From assembly GCA_963710495.1 (NCBI GenBank), contig CAVQAI010000012.1:620001-684000 (forward strand): a stretch of 64,000 nucleotides of DNA, given 5' to 3'. A program made the position numbers and the translations under genes. The notes under the pieces are model-generated. The model was not told where the DNA came from. It saw only the letters and a program-made list of their open reading frames with translations, and searched no databases. This document shows, one piece after another, positions 1 through 10,484 of this stretch. This DNA comes from Bog-756 sp963710495. GTDB lineage: Bacteria; Actinomycetota; Acidimicrobiia; Acidimicrobiales; RAAP-2. The first letter of the stretch is position 1. The number at the start of each line of letters is the position of its first letter.

Positions 1-794
1 GGCTCGTTCCCACCATGGGTGCGTTGCACGACGGACACCGGGCCCTCATCGCCCGGGCCGCGGCCGAATGCGACGTGGTGGTGGTTTCGGTCTTCGTCAA
101 TCCAACGCAGTTCGGTGACCCGGCGGACCTGGTGGCCTATCCGCGCACCCTGGACGCGGACCTGACGGTTGCGGGCTCGGCCGGTGCGTGCATCGTCTTC
201 GCCCCGTCGGTGGATGAGATGTACCCCGAGCGGGCGGCCGGCTCGCAGACCACCGTGTCGTTGTCGGGCATCGCCGAGCGGTGGGAGGGAGCATCGCGGC
301 CGGGCCATTTCGACGGTGTGGCCACCGTGGTGGTCAAGCTGCTGGCCATGGCCGGGCGATGCCGGGCCTACTTCGGCGAGAAGGACTTCCAACAGCTGGC
401 GCTGGTGCGCCGAGTGGTCGCCGACCTGTCGTTGCCGGCCGACATCGTCGGGTGCGAGATCGTGCGTGACCCCGACGGACTGGCCCTCTCCAGCCGCAAC
501 ACCCGGCTCTCGCCCGACCAGCGGGATGCCGCACTGGTGCTGTGGCGCGCCCTCCAGACCGGCGCCGCCATGATCGCCGCCGGTGAGTCCCGGTCGGATG
601 TGGTGGAGGAGGTCATGGCCGGTGTGGTCGCGGCCGAGGCCGGAGCCGACCTCGACTATGCCGCCGTGGTGCGCGCCGGGGACCTCGAGCCGGCCCGAGC
701 CCCGATCGGCGAAGAGCCGATCCGGCTGATCATCGCCGCCACCGTCGGCCCCGTCCGGCTGATCGACAACCTCGATCCCCGGCGGAGTCACTGA
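1..794 (+). CDS. panC: Pantothenate synthetase (5' end outside window)
   Basis: Joins pantoate and beta-alanine with ATP to make pantothenate, in the cytoplasm, on the CoA pathway. The reading frame is open from the first bases: before the ATG at 15 it already reads LVPT, so the family signature (VPTMGALHDGH) is complete and that ATG is internal. Further support is the VFVNPTQFG motif, FGEKDFQQL, and the VRDPDGLALSSRN segment near the middle, all in the family order. About 263 residues are visible against a usual 280 or so, so only some 20 N-terminal residues are missing. It is followed 7 bp later by nadB, which places it at the head of or within a cofactor operon with nadB, nadC and coaX. 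coaX acts on the product of PanC, so the grouping makes metabolic sense. Confidence 0.95.
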   Translation, partial: LVPTMGALHDGHRALIARAAAECDVVVVSVFVNPTQFGDPADLVAYPRTLDADLTVAGSAGACIVFAPSVDEMYPERAAGSQTTVSLSGIAERWEGASRPGHFDGVATVVVKLLAMAGRCRAYFGEKDFQQLALVRRVVADLSLPADIVGCEIVRDPDGLALSSRNTRLSPDQRDAALVLWRALQTGAAMIAAGESRSDVVEEVMAGVVAAEAGADLDYAAVVRAGDLEPARAPIGEEPIRLIIAATVGPVRLIDNLDPRRSH

Positions 795-801
795 CCCCGG
801 C

Positions 802-2538
802 GTGTCCGGGCCCGACGCCAGGCCGGGTGCGCTCGACGTCCTGGTCCTCGGCAGCGGGGTGGCGGGCCTGTCGGCCGCCGTGCGGCTGGCCCGGCCGTTG
901 TCGGCTGGCGCCGCCGGCCCCCCGGCCGGCCTCCGGGTCGGCATCCTGACCAAGGCCGAACTGTCCCAGTCGGCGACCAGGTGGGCACAGGGCGGCGTGG
1001 CCGCCGTGTTGGGGGGGGACGAGGATTCGACCGACCTCCATCTGGCCGACACCCTGGCCGCCGGAGCCGGGCTGTGTGACACCGATGCCGTGCGGGTGCT
1101 GGTGGACGAGGGTCCCTCCCGGGTCGAGGAGCTGATCGCCCTCGGCGCCGTCTTCGACCGCCAGCCAGGAGGCGGGCTGGACCTGGCCCGCGAAGGGGGT
1201 CATTCGATGGCCCGGGTGGTCCATGCCGGGGGCGCGGCCACCGGCGCCGAGGTCGAGCGGGCCCTGGTGGACGCCACCCGCTCCAGTGCGGCGGCGGTGA
1301 TGGAGCGGTGGTTCGCCCTCGACCTCGTGGTGGAGGGCGGGCGGTGCCGAGGTGCGCGCGCCCTGGACGCGGACGACCGGGTGGTCGAGGTGCGGGCCGA
1401 GCACACGGTGCTCGCCACGGGCGGCGCGGGCCAGCTGTTCGCGGTCACCACCAATCCAGCCGAAGCGACGGCCGACGGGCTGGCCATGGCGCTGCGCGCC
1501 GGGGTGCCCGTGGCCGATGTGGAGTTCATGCAGTTCCACCCGACGGCGTTGCACCATCCGGCCATGCCCCGCCCACTGCTGTCGGAGGCGCTCCGGGGAC
1601 ATGGGGCCATCCTGCGGGACGCAAGGGGCGAGCGCTTCGTCGACGAGCTGGCCTCCCGCGACGTGGTCAGCCGGGCCATGGCCGATCGGATGCGGGAGCA
1701 AGGAGTCGAAAACCTCTGGCTCGACGCCACCGGCCTCACCTCCTTCGACGCCCGGTTCCCCACCATCGCCACCTCACTCCGGGCCGTCGGGCTCGATCCC
1801 TCGAAGGACTGGTTGCCCATCGCGCCGGCGGCCCACTACCTGTCGGGTGGGGTCCTGACCGATCTGTCCGGGGCCACCGGCCTCCCCCGTCTCTGGGCCG
1901 CCGGGGAGGTGGCCTGTACCGGAGTGCATGGCGCCAACCGGCTGGCGTCCAACTCGCTGCTCGAAGGCATGGTCTTCGGGGCCCGTCTGGCCGAATCGAT
2001 CCTGGGCGGTGTCGGGGGTCCGGCGCCCACGGGCGCCATGCGGGCCCTCGGCGACGAGGTCGATGGGGAATCTCCTGCCGTGCGGGTTGGATCCGACGGG
2101 CGTGTGGTCGCCGGCGGGCCGGGCACGTTCCCGGCGGGTCCGGCCTTCCCGGAGGGACTGACGTCGCCGGCCGGCCCGCGGCATGCGGGAGTGGAGGTCT
2201 CCTCGGACCAGTCGAAAGCCCGGGACCTCCTCCAGCGCACGATGACCGAGGGGGCCGGTGTGGTCCGGAGCGCCGACTCGCTCACTCGGGCGAAGCGCGT
2301 GATCGACATCATCGGCGAGAGTCACGGATCGGAGGCCGACCGGGCCGGCCGCGAGCTGGCCAATCTGGTCACCGCGGCAACCGGCCTGCTGGTGTCGGCT
2401 GCATTGCGCACCGAGACCCGTGGCGCGCACGCCCGCAGCGACCATCCCGAGCCCGACGAGCGCTGGCGCCGGCGCGTCGTGCATGTCGGCGCCGGGCTGG
2501 CCTTCGACCGACACGGGAAGAGGGGTGGTCGGTCGTGA
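802..2538 (+). CDS. nadB: L-aspartate oxidase
   Basis: FAD enzyme that oxidises L-aspartate to iminoaspartate, first step of de novo NAD synthesis. The N-terminus carries the dinucleotide-binding fold (VLGSGVAGLSAAVRLA, residues about 15-30). TRWAQGGVAAVL, HSMARVVHAGG, the ATGGAGQLF segment and FMQFHPTAL follow in the order expected of the succinate dehydrogenase/NadB flavoprotein family. The GVHGANRLASNSLLE motif near residue 375 is the FAD-contact region. At 578 residues it is slightly longer than the usual 530-550, because of an insert of low-complexity Gly/Pro sequence around residues 415-460. The start is GTG; no strong ribosome site precedes it. Its stop overlaps the nadC start by 4 bp (GTGA), indicating translational coupling. 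nadA was not found in the window. Confidence 0.95.
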   Translation: MSGPDARPGALDVLVLGSGVAGLSAAVRLARPLSAGAAGPPAGLRVGILTKAELSQSATRWAQGGVAAVLGGDEDSTDLHLADTLAAGAGLCDTDAVRVLVDEGPSRVEELIALGAVFDRQPGGGLDLAREGGHSMARVVHAGGAATGAEVERALVDATRSSAAAVMERWFALDLVVEGGRCRGARALDADDRVVEVRAEHTVLATGGAGQLFAVTTNPAEATADGLAMALRAGVPVADVEFMQFHPTALHHPAMPRPLLSEALRGHGAILRDARGERFVDELASRDVVSRAMADRMREQGVENLWLDATGLTSFDARFPTIATSLRAVGLDPSKDWLPIAPAAHYLSGGVLTDLSGATGLPRLWAAGEVACTGVHGANRLASNSLLEGMVFGARLAESILGGVGGPAPTGAMRALGDEVDGESPAVRVGSDGRVVAGGPGTFPAGPAFPEGLTSPAGPRHAGVEVSSDQSKARDLLQRTMTEGAGVVRSADSLTRAKRVIDIIGESHGSEADRAGRELANLVTAATGLLVSAALRTETRGAHARSDHPEPDERWRRRVVHVGAGLAFDRHGKRGGRS

Positions 2539-3440
2539 CCGGAGCCGGCCGGGCCGCCTTGCCCGACCGGGGGGATCCGGTCGACCCGCCCCACGCCGCC
2601 GTGGTGGACGCGGTCGCCAGGGCCGTCGCCGAGGACCTCCTTCCGCTCGGTGACCTCTCGGCCTCGCTGGTCCCCGCCGACGCCACCGCCCGCTTCGACG
2701 TGGTGAGCCGGGGCCACGGCGTGGTGGCCGGACGAGCCTGTGCGCTCGAGGCACTCCGCCAGATCGACCCGATGCTCCGCGCCGACTGGGAGATCGGCGA
2801 TGGCGACATCGTCTCGCCGGGGGATGTCGTGGCCCGGGTTTGCGGGCCGCTGCGCCCTCTGCTCACCGCCGAGCGAACCGTGCTCAATTTCCTCGGCCAC
2901 CTCTCGGGGGTGGCCACCCTCACGCGTCGCTACGTGGATTGCGTGGCGACGGCCAACCCCGCCACCCGGATCCTCGACACTCGTAAGACGACGCCCGGTC
3001 TACGCGCCCTCGAGAAAGCGGCGGTGCGGGCCGGTGGCGGGCACAATCACCGGGGGAGCCTTTCCGACGCCGTGATGATCAAGGACAACCACTACGCCGG
3101 CACCACGATCGCCGACGCCGTGGAGCGGGCCCGCCGGCTGTGGCCGGGGCGCATGGTCGAGGTGGAGTGCGACCGGGTCGAGCAGGTCGCCGACGCGGTG
3201 GCCGCCGGGGCAACCGTCATCATGCTCGACAACATGGCACCCGACGAGGTGGCCGCCTGCGCGCCCGTGGTGCATGCCGCCGGGTTGCTGGTCGAGGTGT
3301 CGGGTGGGGTCACCCTCGAGGGCGCGCCGCGATTGGCGGCGGCCGGCGCCGACCTCATCTCGATCGGGGCCCTCACCCACTCGGCCCCCGCGCTGGACCT
3401 GGGATTCGATCTGCCGGCCGGTGCCGGCCCGGAGGGCTGA
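2535..3440 (+). CDS. nadC: Nicotinate-nucleotide pyrophosphorylase (carboxylating)
   Basis: Converts quinolinate and PRPP to nicotinate mononucleotide, CO2 and pyrophosphate. I chose the GTG at 2535 because it overlaps the nadB stop (GTGA) and gives a 301-residue protein, close to family length; the longer open frame upstream lies inside nadB. Diagnostic pieces are the LLTAERTVLNFL helix, the ILDTRKTTPGLR loop (quinolinate/PRPP contacts), GGGHNHR, and AVMIKDNH. The C-terminal barrel motifs VEVECD, IMLDNM, LVEVSGGV and ISIGALTHS follow in order. It follows nadB directly and is followed after 1 bp by coaX, so these genes almost certainly share one transcript. Confidence 0.95.
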   Translation: MTGAGRAALPDRGDPVDPPHAAVVDAVARAVAEDLLPLGDLSASLVPADATARFDVVSRGHGVVAGRACALEALRQIDPMLRADWEIGDGDIVSPGDVVARVCGPLRPLLTAERTVLNFLGHLSGVATLTRRYVDCVATANPATRILDTRKTTPGLRALEKAAVRAGGGHNHRGSLSDAVMIKDNHYAGTTIADAVERARRLWPGRMVEVECDRVEQVADAVAAGATVIMLDNMAPDEVAACAPVVHAAGLLVEVSGGVTLEGAPRLAAAGADLISIGALTHSAPALDLGFDLPAGAGPEG

Positions 3441-3441
3441 C

Positions 3442-4281
3442 ATGCTGCTGGCCATCGATGTCGGGAACACCGAGACGGTCGTCGGCCTGTTCGCCGACAC
3501 GGTCGGGACGCCCGACAGCACCGGGCCGCGGGACGGGAGCGAGCCGGCCGGGCTGGCCCACCACTGGCGCCTCTCCACCGTCGCCGAGCGCACGGCCGAC
3601 GAGCACGCGCTGCTCCTCACCCAGCTGCTCGATCTGGACGGCATGGACATCGACACCGCCGTCAGCGGCATCGCGGTCACCTCGTCGGTCCCTCTGGTCA
3701 CGGCCAACCTTCGCCAGATGGTGATGCGTTGGTTCGAGGTCCCGTCCCTGGTGCTCGAACCGGGCGTCAAGAGCGGGATGCCGATCCTCTACGACAATCC
3801 GAAGGAGGTCGGTGCCGACCGGATCGCCAATGCCGTCGGTGCCCACGATCTGTTCGGCGGCCCCTGCATCGTGGTCGACCTCGGGACGGCCACGACCTTC
3901 GACGCCATCTCTGCCGCCGGGGAGTACCTCGGCGGGGCCATCACGCCCGGCGTGGCCATCAGCCTCGACGCCCTGTTCGCCCATGCCGCCGCCCTTCGCC
4001 GGGTGGAGCTCGTGGAGCCGCGCAGCGTGATCGGCAAGTCGACCGTCGAGTCCATCCAGTCGGGCGCCCTCTTCGGGTTCGCCGCTCAGGTGGACGGCCT
4101 GTGCCGCCGGTTCACCGCCGTGCTCGGCGAGTGCACCGTGGTCGCCACCGGGGGTCTCTCCGAGATCATCGCTCCCCATTCCGACGAGATCGAATACGTC
4201 GAGCCGTGGCTGACGCTGCACGGCCTCCGCATCATCTTCGAGCGCAACCTGCCCGTGCTCACCGCGGCCCGGGGCGCCTGA
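3442..4281 (+). CDS. coaX: Type III pantothenate kinase
   Basis: Phosphorylates pantothenate, first committed step of CoA synthesis. The ATG at 3442, one base after the nadC stop, begins with LLAIDVGNTETVVGLF, the ASKHA-fold phosphate loop of CoaX (DxGNT). GADRIANAVGA, the IVVDLGTATTFDAI phosphate-2 motif and GGAITPGVAISLDALF are the remaining hallmarks. The protein has 279 residues, slightly above the usual 255-265. A short insert rich in Asp/Gly/Pro lies between residues 25 and 45. It is the last gene of the panC-nadB-nadC-coaX run: the substrate of CoaX is the product of PanC, so the operon links CoA and NAD synthesis. Confidence 0.95.
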   Translation: MLLAIDVGNTETVVGLFADTVGTPDSTGPRDGSEPAGLAHHWRLSTVAERTADEHALLLTQLLDLDGMDIDTAVSGIAVTSSVPLVTANLRQMVMRWFEVPSLVLEPGVKSGMPILYDNPKEVGADRIANAVGAHDLFGGPCIVVDLGTATTFDAISAAGEYLGGAITPGVAISLDALFAHAAALRRVELVEPRSVIGKSTVESIQSGALFGFAAQVDGLCRRFTAVLGECTVVATGGLSEIIAPHSDEIEYVEPWLTLHGLRIIFERNLPVLTAARGA

Positions 4282-4611
4282 CCTGGACCGGCGCTCGGAT
4301 CAAGGACCTGGGCGCCCGACTGATGCCGAGGGCCACGCTTCGGCTTCCGACGGCCGGGTTCCGGCAAACGTACCGACAGGACCGAATCCTGGAGGGACGG
4401 GCGATGTCCGGATGTCCGCCCCGGGAATTACGGTGAGGGGGAATCGCCTTCATTTCCCCCCTGACACGGTGATCACGTAATTTGTGACTGGACCGGGCAT
4501 CACTGGTCAACCGGTGCAGCGTGGGCGCTGCCGAAGGCCGACTCGAGACCCGACGGTTCCCACAGCTCGACGGCTCCCACATGGAGCCCGACGGCTCCCA
4601 AGGAGGTAACA
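4282..4611. other. Intergenic region with hairpin and short repeats
   Basis: No gene is supported in this 330-bp gap. It contains a stem-loop with arms 4437-4443 and 4454-4460 (five G-C and two A-T pairs, 10-base loop), which is terminator-like but lacks a T run. It also has an 8-bp palindrome GTGATCAC at 4469-4476. The 12-mer CGACGGYTCCCA occurs three times (4551, 4568, 4589) just before the ribosome site of the next gene. The hairpin could end the coaX operon or belong to the leader of the secreted-protein gene. Confidence 0.45.
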
Positions 4612-5022
4612 ATGACCCGCACCATCCCGAGCGCGAAGAAGCTGGTGGTAGGAGTGGTGACCCTCGGTACCGTGGCCCTGGGCATCGTCGGCCTCGGCAC
4701 GAGCGGCGTGGCCGCGGCGGCGCCCGCCGCCCCGCGGGCGGCCCGGCACTTCAACTGTGCCCGGGCATCCAAGGTGCTGGCCCATATCCAGGCGGTCGAG
4801 TCGAACATCGCCGCCGGGTGGCCCAAGCTCAACGCGGCAGAGGCCACTGCCCGGCAGAAGGGGAAGACCAGACGGGTCGACCACCTGAAGAAGCGGATCA
4901 GCCGGCTCGAGAGCCCGGCCTACAAGGCCCGTTTGGAGAAGCAGAAGTCGAGGATCGAAGCCAAGTGCCAGGTCAACTCGCCTGCCACCAGCTCGTCCGG
5001 CGCCTCCTCGGCCGTGGCCTGA
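4612..5022 (+). CDS. Small secreted protein, unknown function
   Basis: 136 residues. The N-terminus is a classical Sec signal: basic start (MTRTIPSAKK), hydrophobic stretch at about residues 11-33, then small residues around an AAAA-P cleavage region near residue 37. The mature part is short, basic and helical, with a Lys/Arg-rich segment (residues 85-122) of alternating charge that could form a coiled coil, a single pair of cysteines (about residues 49 and 123) and a Ser/Ala tail. The start is secure: an almost perfect Shine-Dalgarno (AAGGAGGTAAC) lies immediately upstream, unusual among neighbours that mostly lack one, and suggests high expression. I recognise no family. Confidence 0.7.
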   Translation: MTRTIPSAKKLVVGVVTLGTVALGIVGLGTSGVAAAAPAAPRAARHFNCARASKVLAHIQAVESNIAAGWPKLNAAEATARQKGKTRRVDHLKKRISRLESPAYKARLEKQKSRIEAKCQVNSPATSSSGASSAVA

Positions 5023-5074
5023 TCGGACAGGTCGGCTCGGTCCGGCCCGGCTCCGACTGGCCCGGCGTGGGGAG

Positions 5075-6052
5075 TCAGTCGTCGGGCAGATCGTCGACCA
5101 GGGCGTGGGCCAGCACGCCGAAGGCTTCGGCCACCACCGCCGGAGAGTCCGGTCCGAGCGCACCGGCGGCCAGCTCGGCGTATTGCCGGGCCACCCGGGC
5201 CGACCCGCCGATGGCCCCGGAGGCGGCCACGATGGAGCGGGCCTTGTCCCGCTCGGGCGGCCCGAGGGGCTGGCCGAGCAGGGGCCGGAGCTCGGGACCG
5301 GCTTCGGGATCGGCGAGGGCCAGCAACACCGGGAGGGTGTAGACGCCCTCCGCCAGGTCCTGCCCGGCCGGTTTGCCCAGTTCGGCCTCGGTGCCGATGA
5401 CGTCGAGGATGTCGTCGCGGACCTGGAAGATCATGCCGAAGTAGCGGCCGAACGCGGTGTAGGCGTCCACGTGATCGCGGGCCAGTCCGCCGGTCAGAGC
5501 GCCGATGCGGCAGGACGTCGACATGAGGGCGGCCGTCTTGCCGGTGATGGCGTCCCGGTACGCCTCCTCGCTCCTTGCCACCTGGAAGGCGGACTGCACT
5601 TCGGCCACCTGCCCCCGGCAGAGCTCCGCCAGGGTGGCGGCGAGCAGCCCGGCGATCTCGGTGCCCAGCCCGGCGGCGATCTCGGCCGAACGGGCCAGCA
5701 GGAAGTCACCGGCGACGATGGCCACCAGGTTGCCGAACCGGGCGTTGACGCTTTCCACGTTCCGGCGCATGGTGGCCTCGTCCATGACGTCGTCGTGGTA
5801 AAGGGAGGCCAAGTGGACCAGCTCGACGGCCGTCGCCCCGAGGAGGTCCTCTCGAGACGCCGGTCCGTTCCCCGAAGTGGCGGCGGAGAGGGCCAGGATC
5901 GGCCGTAGCCGCTTACCCCCCGCGGCCAGGAGATGCGTGGTGACGTCGTCGAGGAACCCGTCGCCGGTGACCACGGACTCGACGAGCAGGGGTTCGAGCT
6001 GCTTCAGCTGTTCTTCGAGTGCGGGAAGCCCGAGGAGCTCTACGGCGTTCAC
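5075..6052 (-). CDS. Polyprenyl diphosphate synthase
   Basis: Trans-prenyl chain-elongating enzyme that condenses isopentenyl diphosphate onto allylic diphosphates, making long isoprenoid chains such as the menaquinone side chain. Both aspartate-rich metal motifs are present: YHDDVMDEATMRR in the first half and FQVRDDILDVIG in the second. GGKRLRP near the N-terminus and a GKTA segment also match. I chose the GTG at 6052 (protein 325 residues, normal length) because the longer frame to 6142 begins with non-homologous sequence and a purine-rich GAAGAAGT lies just upstream of this GTG. The exact chain length (heptaprenyl, octaprenyl or nonaprenyl) cannot be read from sequence. It is divergent from clpC, with about 140 bp between them. 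Confidence 0.9.
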   Translation of the reverse strand: MNAVELLGLPALEEQLKQLEPLLVESVVTGDGFLDDVTTHLLAAGGKRLRPILALSAATSGNGPASREDLLGATAVELVHLASLYHDDVMDEATMRRNVESVNARFGNLVAIVAGDFLLARSAEIAAGLGTEIAGLLAATLAELCRGQVAEVQSAFQVARSEEAYRDAITGKTAALMSTSCRIGALTGGLARDHVDAYTAFGRYFGMIFQVRDDILDVIGTEAELGKPAGQDLAEGVYTLPVLLALADPEAGPELRPLLGQPLGPPERDKARSIVAASGAIGGSARVARQYAELAAGALGPDSPAVVAEAFGVLAHALVDDLPDD

Positions 6053-6192
6053 TTCTTCAGACGATAGGCCAGGATGCCGATGAGCGGGACATTGGGATTC
6101 TGGCTGGAAGAGGCAGGTATGTGGTGCGGGTGCGTAGCGCACTCACGCCTGTAGACTCGATTTAGTCGCTGACCGCGGATGGAGGCTGTGGG

Positions 6193-8745
<2,553 letters not shown>

Positions 8746-8864
8746 CCGGCGTCTCCGGACCGAGTCAGGGCCTGGGGGCTGCGGACCACCATCCATCGAC
8801 TCGGCTACTGAGTCGGGCTGAAGCCCGCCCAGTCCCGGACCGTGTTCCGGCCTCGCCTGGTCAC

Positions 8865-8912
8865 GGCCCTGGCTGATCGCGGCCCTGGCTGATCCCGGTC
8901 CTGGCTGATCCC
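8865..8912. repeat. Three tandem 16-bp repeats between clpC and radA
   Basis: The unit GGCCCTGGCTGATCSC is repeated at 8865-8880, 8881-8896 and 8897-8912, and a fourth partial copy begins at 8913. It lies in the 256-bp clpC-radA gap, which otherwise holds only a short G/C hairpin near 8814-8827 with no T run. The repeats do not form an ORF or a CRISPR-like spaced array. Confidence 0.8.
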
Positions 8913-8987
8913 GGCCCTGTCCGGTCGTGGCCCCTGCCAGCTGCTTCCGGGCCGGCCGGTTCCGGCCCCGGTGGCACACCCGGTCTC

Positions 8988-8993
8988 TACGAT
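8988..8993 (+). promoter_or_regulatory. Putative -10 element of radA
   Basis: TACGAT (TANNNT form) ends 8 bases before the ATG of radA, and there is no Shine-Dalgarno between them. This is the spacing expected when transcription starts at or within two bases of the start codon, that is, a leaderless mRNA. Confidence 0.5.
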
Positions 8994-9001
8994 GCGCCGC
9001 G

Positions 9002-10414
9002 ATGTCCAAGACGGATAAGCGTCACCGCTGTATCGACTGCGGCTCGACCACGGCCCGGTGGGCCGGACGTTGCCCGGCCTGCGGTGAGTGGAACACCCTG
9101 GTGGCCGAGGCCCAGCTCGGGCCCCTGGTCCGGGCCGTCGACGCCCTGCAGCTGGCGTCGCTGCCGGTGGCGCTGGCGTCGGTCGATCCGGCCGAAGCGA
9201 GGGCCGTCCCCACCGGGGTGGCCGAGTTCGACCGGGTGCTCTCCGGCGGGCTGGTCCCGGGCTCGGTAACCCTGCTGGGCGGCGAACCGGGCATCGGAAA
9301 GTCCACGTTGCTGCTCCAGGTGCTCTCGGCCCGGGCCGGTGCCGGACATCGTGTGCTTCTTGTCTCGGCCGAGGAGTCGGCCCATCAGGTCCGGCTGCGA
9401 GCCGAACGTCTCGGGCCAATCCCGGCCGGCTTGATGATCCAGGCCGTCACCGATGTCGAAACGACGGTCGCCGCCGTCGCGGCAACCGAGCCCGACCTGG
9501 TCGTCATCGACTCGATCCAGGCCATGGCGGGCACCCCCGGCCTGGCGGGCGAGGGTCGCGCCACAGGTGGGCCGGGCAGCGTCGGGCAGGTTCGCCAGTG
9601 CGCCGGCGCCCTGGTGACGCTGGCGAAGACCCGCGAGGTGGCCATGGTGCTGGTCGGCCATGTGACCAAGGACGGATCGCTGGCCGGGCCGCGCGCCCTC
9701 GAGCACATGGTCGACACCGTCCTCGCCTTCGAGGGTGACCGCCACCACGCCCTCCGCCTGCTGTCAGCCGTCAAGCATCGGTTCGGACCGACCGGGGAGC
9801 TGGGGCTGTTCGAGATGGGCGACCAGGGTCTCAACCGGGTCGACGACCCACGCCGCCTCCTGCTCGGCGATCGGCTGGCCGGGGTGCCCGGTGGTGTCGT
9901 GCTCCCCAGCCTGCAGGGTCGGCGCACGCTGGTCGTGGAGCTGCAGGCGCTGGTGACGCCGATGGCCCAGGCCCAGGCCAAGCGCTCGGTGGTCGGGCTC
10001 GATCCCGGCCGCCTGGCCATGACCCTGGCCGTGCTCGTCCGCCATGCCGGCCTGCCGGTGCTGTCGAAGGACGTCTTCGCCTCGGTGGCCGGAGGCATCC
10101 GGGTGACCGAACCGGCCGCCGACCTGGCCGTGGCGCTGGCCGTGGCCTCCGCCACCACCGGGGTGGCGCTGGCGGCCGACCTCGGGGCCGTCGGGGAGGT
10201 CGGCCTGTCCGGCGAGGTGCGCCAGGTGACCAACATGGCGCGCCGGCTCGAGGAGCTGGCCCGTCTCGGCTTCCACCGGGTGGCGGTTCCGGCCTCGACC
10301 CCCGACGGTCCCTCCGCGGTCGAACTGGTGCGGGTGGCCACGGTGGCTCAGGCGGTGGCGCTGGCGGGCTGCTCGCCCGACATATCGGAACGCGGTCCGG
10401 CGACGCGTAACTGA
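9002..10414 (+). CDS. radA: DNA repair protein RadA
   Basis: RecA-related ATPase that helps branch migration and processing of recombination intermediates. The 470 residues show the N-terminal C4 zinc finger (CIDCG ... CPAC, residues about 9-26), the RecA core with Walker A GGEPGIGKST near residue 95 and Walker B LVVIDSIQ, and a C-terminal Lon-protease-like domain. The RadA-specific KNRFG motif is present as KHRFG near residue 258, an Asn to His change at a position that is normally conserved. The start at 9002 places the zinc finger right at the N-terminus, as in other RadAs; the frame is open further upstream but that sequence is not homologous. radA-disA adjacency is widely conserved in actinobacteria. 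Confidence 0.95.
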   Translation: MSKTDKRHRCIDCGSTTARWAGRCPACGEWNTLVAEAQLGPLVRAVDALQLASLPVALASVDPAEARAVPTGVAEFDRVLSGGLVPGSVTLLGGEPGIGKSTLLLQVLSARAGAGHRVLLVSAEESAHQVRLRAERLGPIPAGLMIQAVTDVETTVAAVAATEPDLVVIDSIQAMAGTPGLAGEGRATGGPGSVGQVRQCAGALVTLAKTREVAMVLVGHVTKDGSLAGPRALEHMVDTVLAFEGDRHHALRLLSAVKHRFGPTGELGLFEMGDQGLNRVDDPRRLLLGDRLAGVPGGVVLPSLQGRRTLVVELQALVTPMAQAQAKRSVVGLDPGRLAMTLAVLVRHAGLPVLSKDVFASVAGGIRVTEPAADLAVALAVASATTGVALAADLGAVGEVGLSGEVRQVTNMARRLEELARLGFHRVAVPASTPDGPSAVELVRVATVAQAVALAGCSPDISERGPATRN

Positions 10415-10472
10415 GCTGGGCCGACGACCGGATCGGCCCGTGGTCAGGCAGAACCAGCCGCCTGCCGACCGC

Positions 10473-10478
10473 TACCAT
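10473..10478 (+). promoter_or_regulatory. Putative -10 element of disA (leaderless)
   Basis: TACCAT with 6 bases to the GTG at 10485. This is the classic spacing for a leaderless actinobacterial gene and supports the shorter DisA start over the GTG at 10440. Confidence 0.55.
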
Positions 10479-10484
10479 TCGTCC

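Noticed and set aside
4300..4611. Possible c-di-AMP (ydaO-type) riboswitch before the secreted protein
   Set aside because: Attractive because disA is nearby and such leaders precede secreted cell-wall proteins, but the conserved blocks are not present in the right order. Only scattered GGGG and CCGAATCC matches were found.
8861..8930. CRISPR-like array
   Set aside because: The 16-bp units abut each other with no spacers, and no cas genes lie nearby. The Fe-S nuclease at 38 kb is not adjacent to any array.
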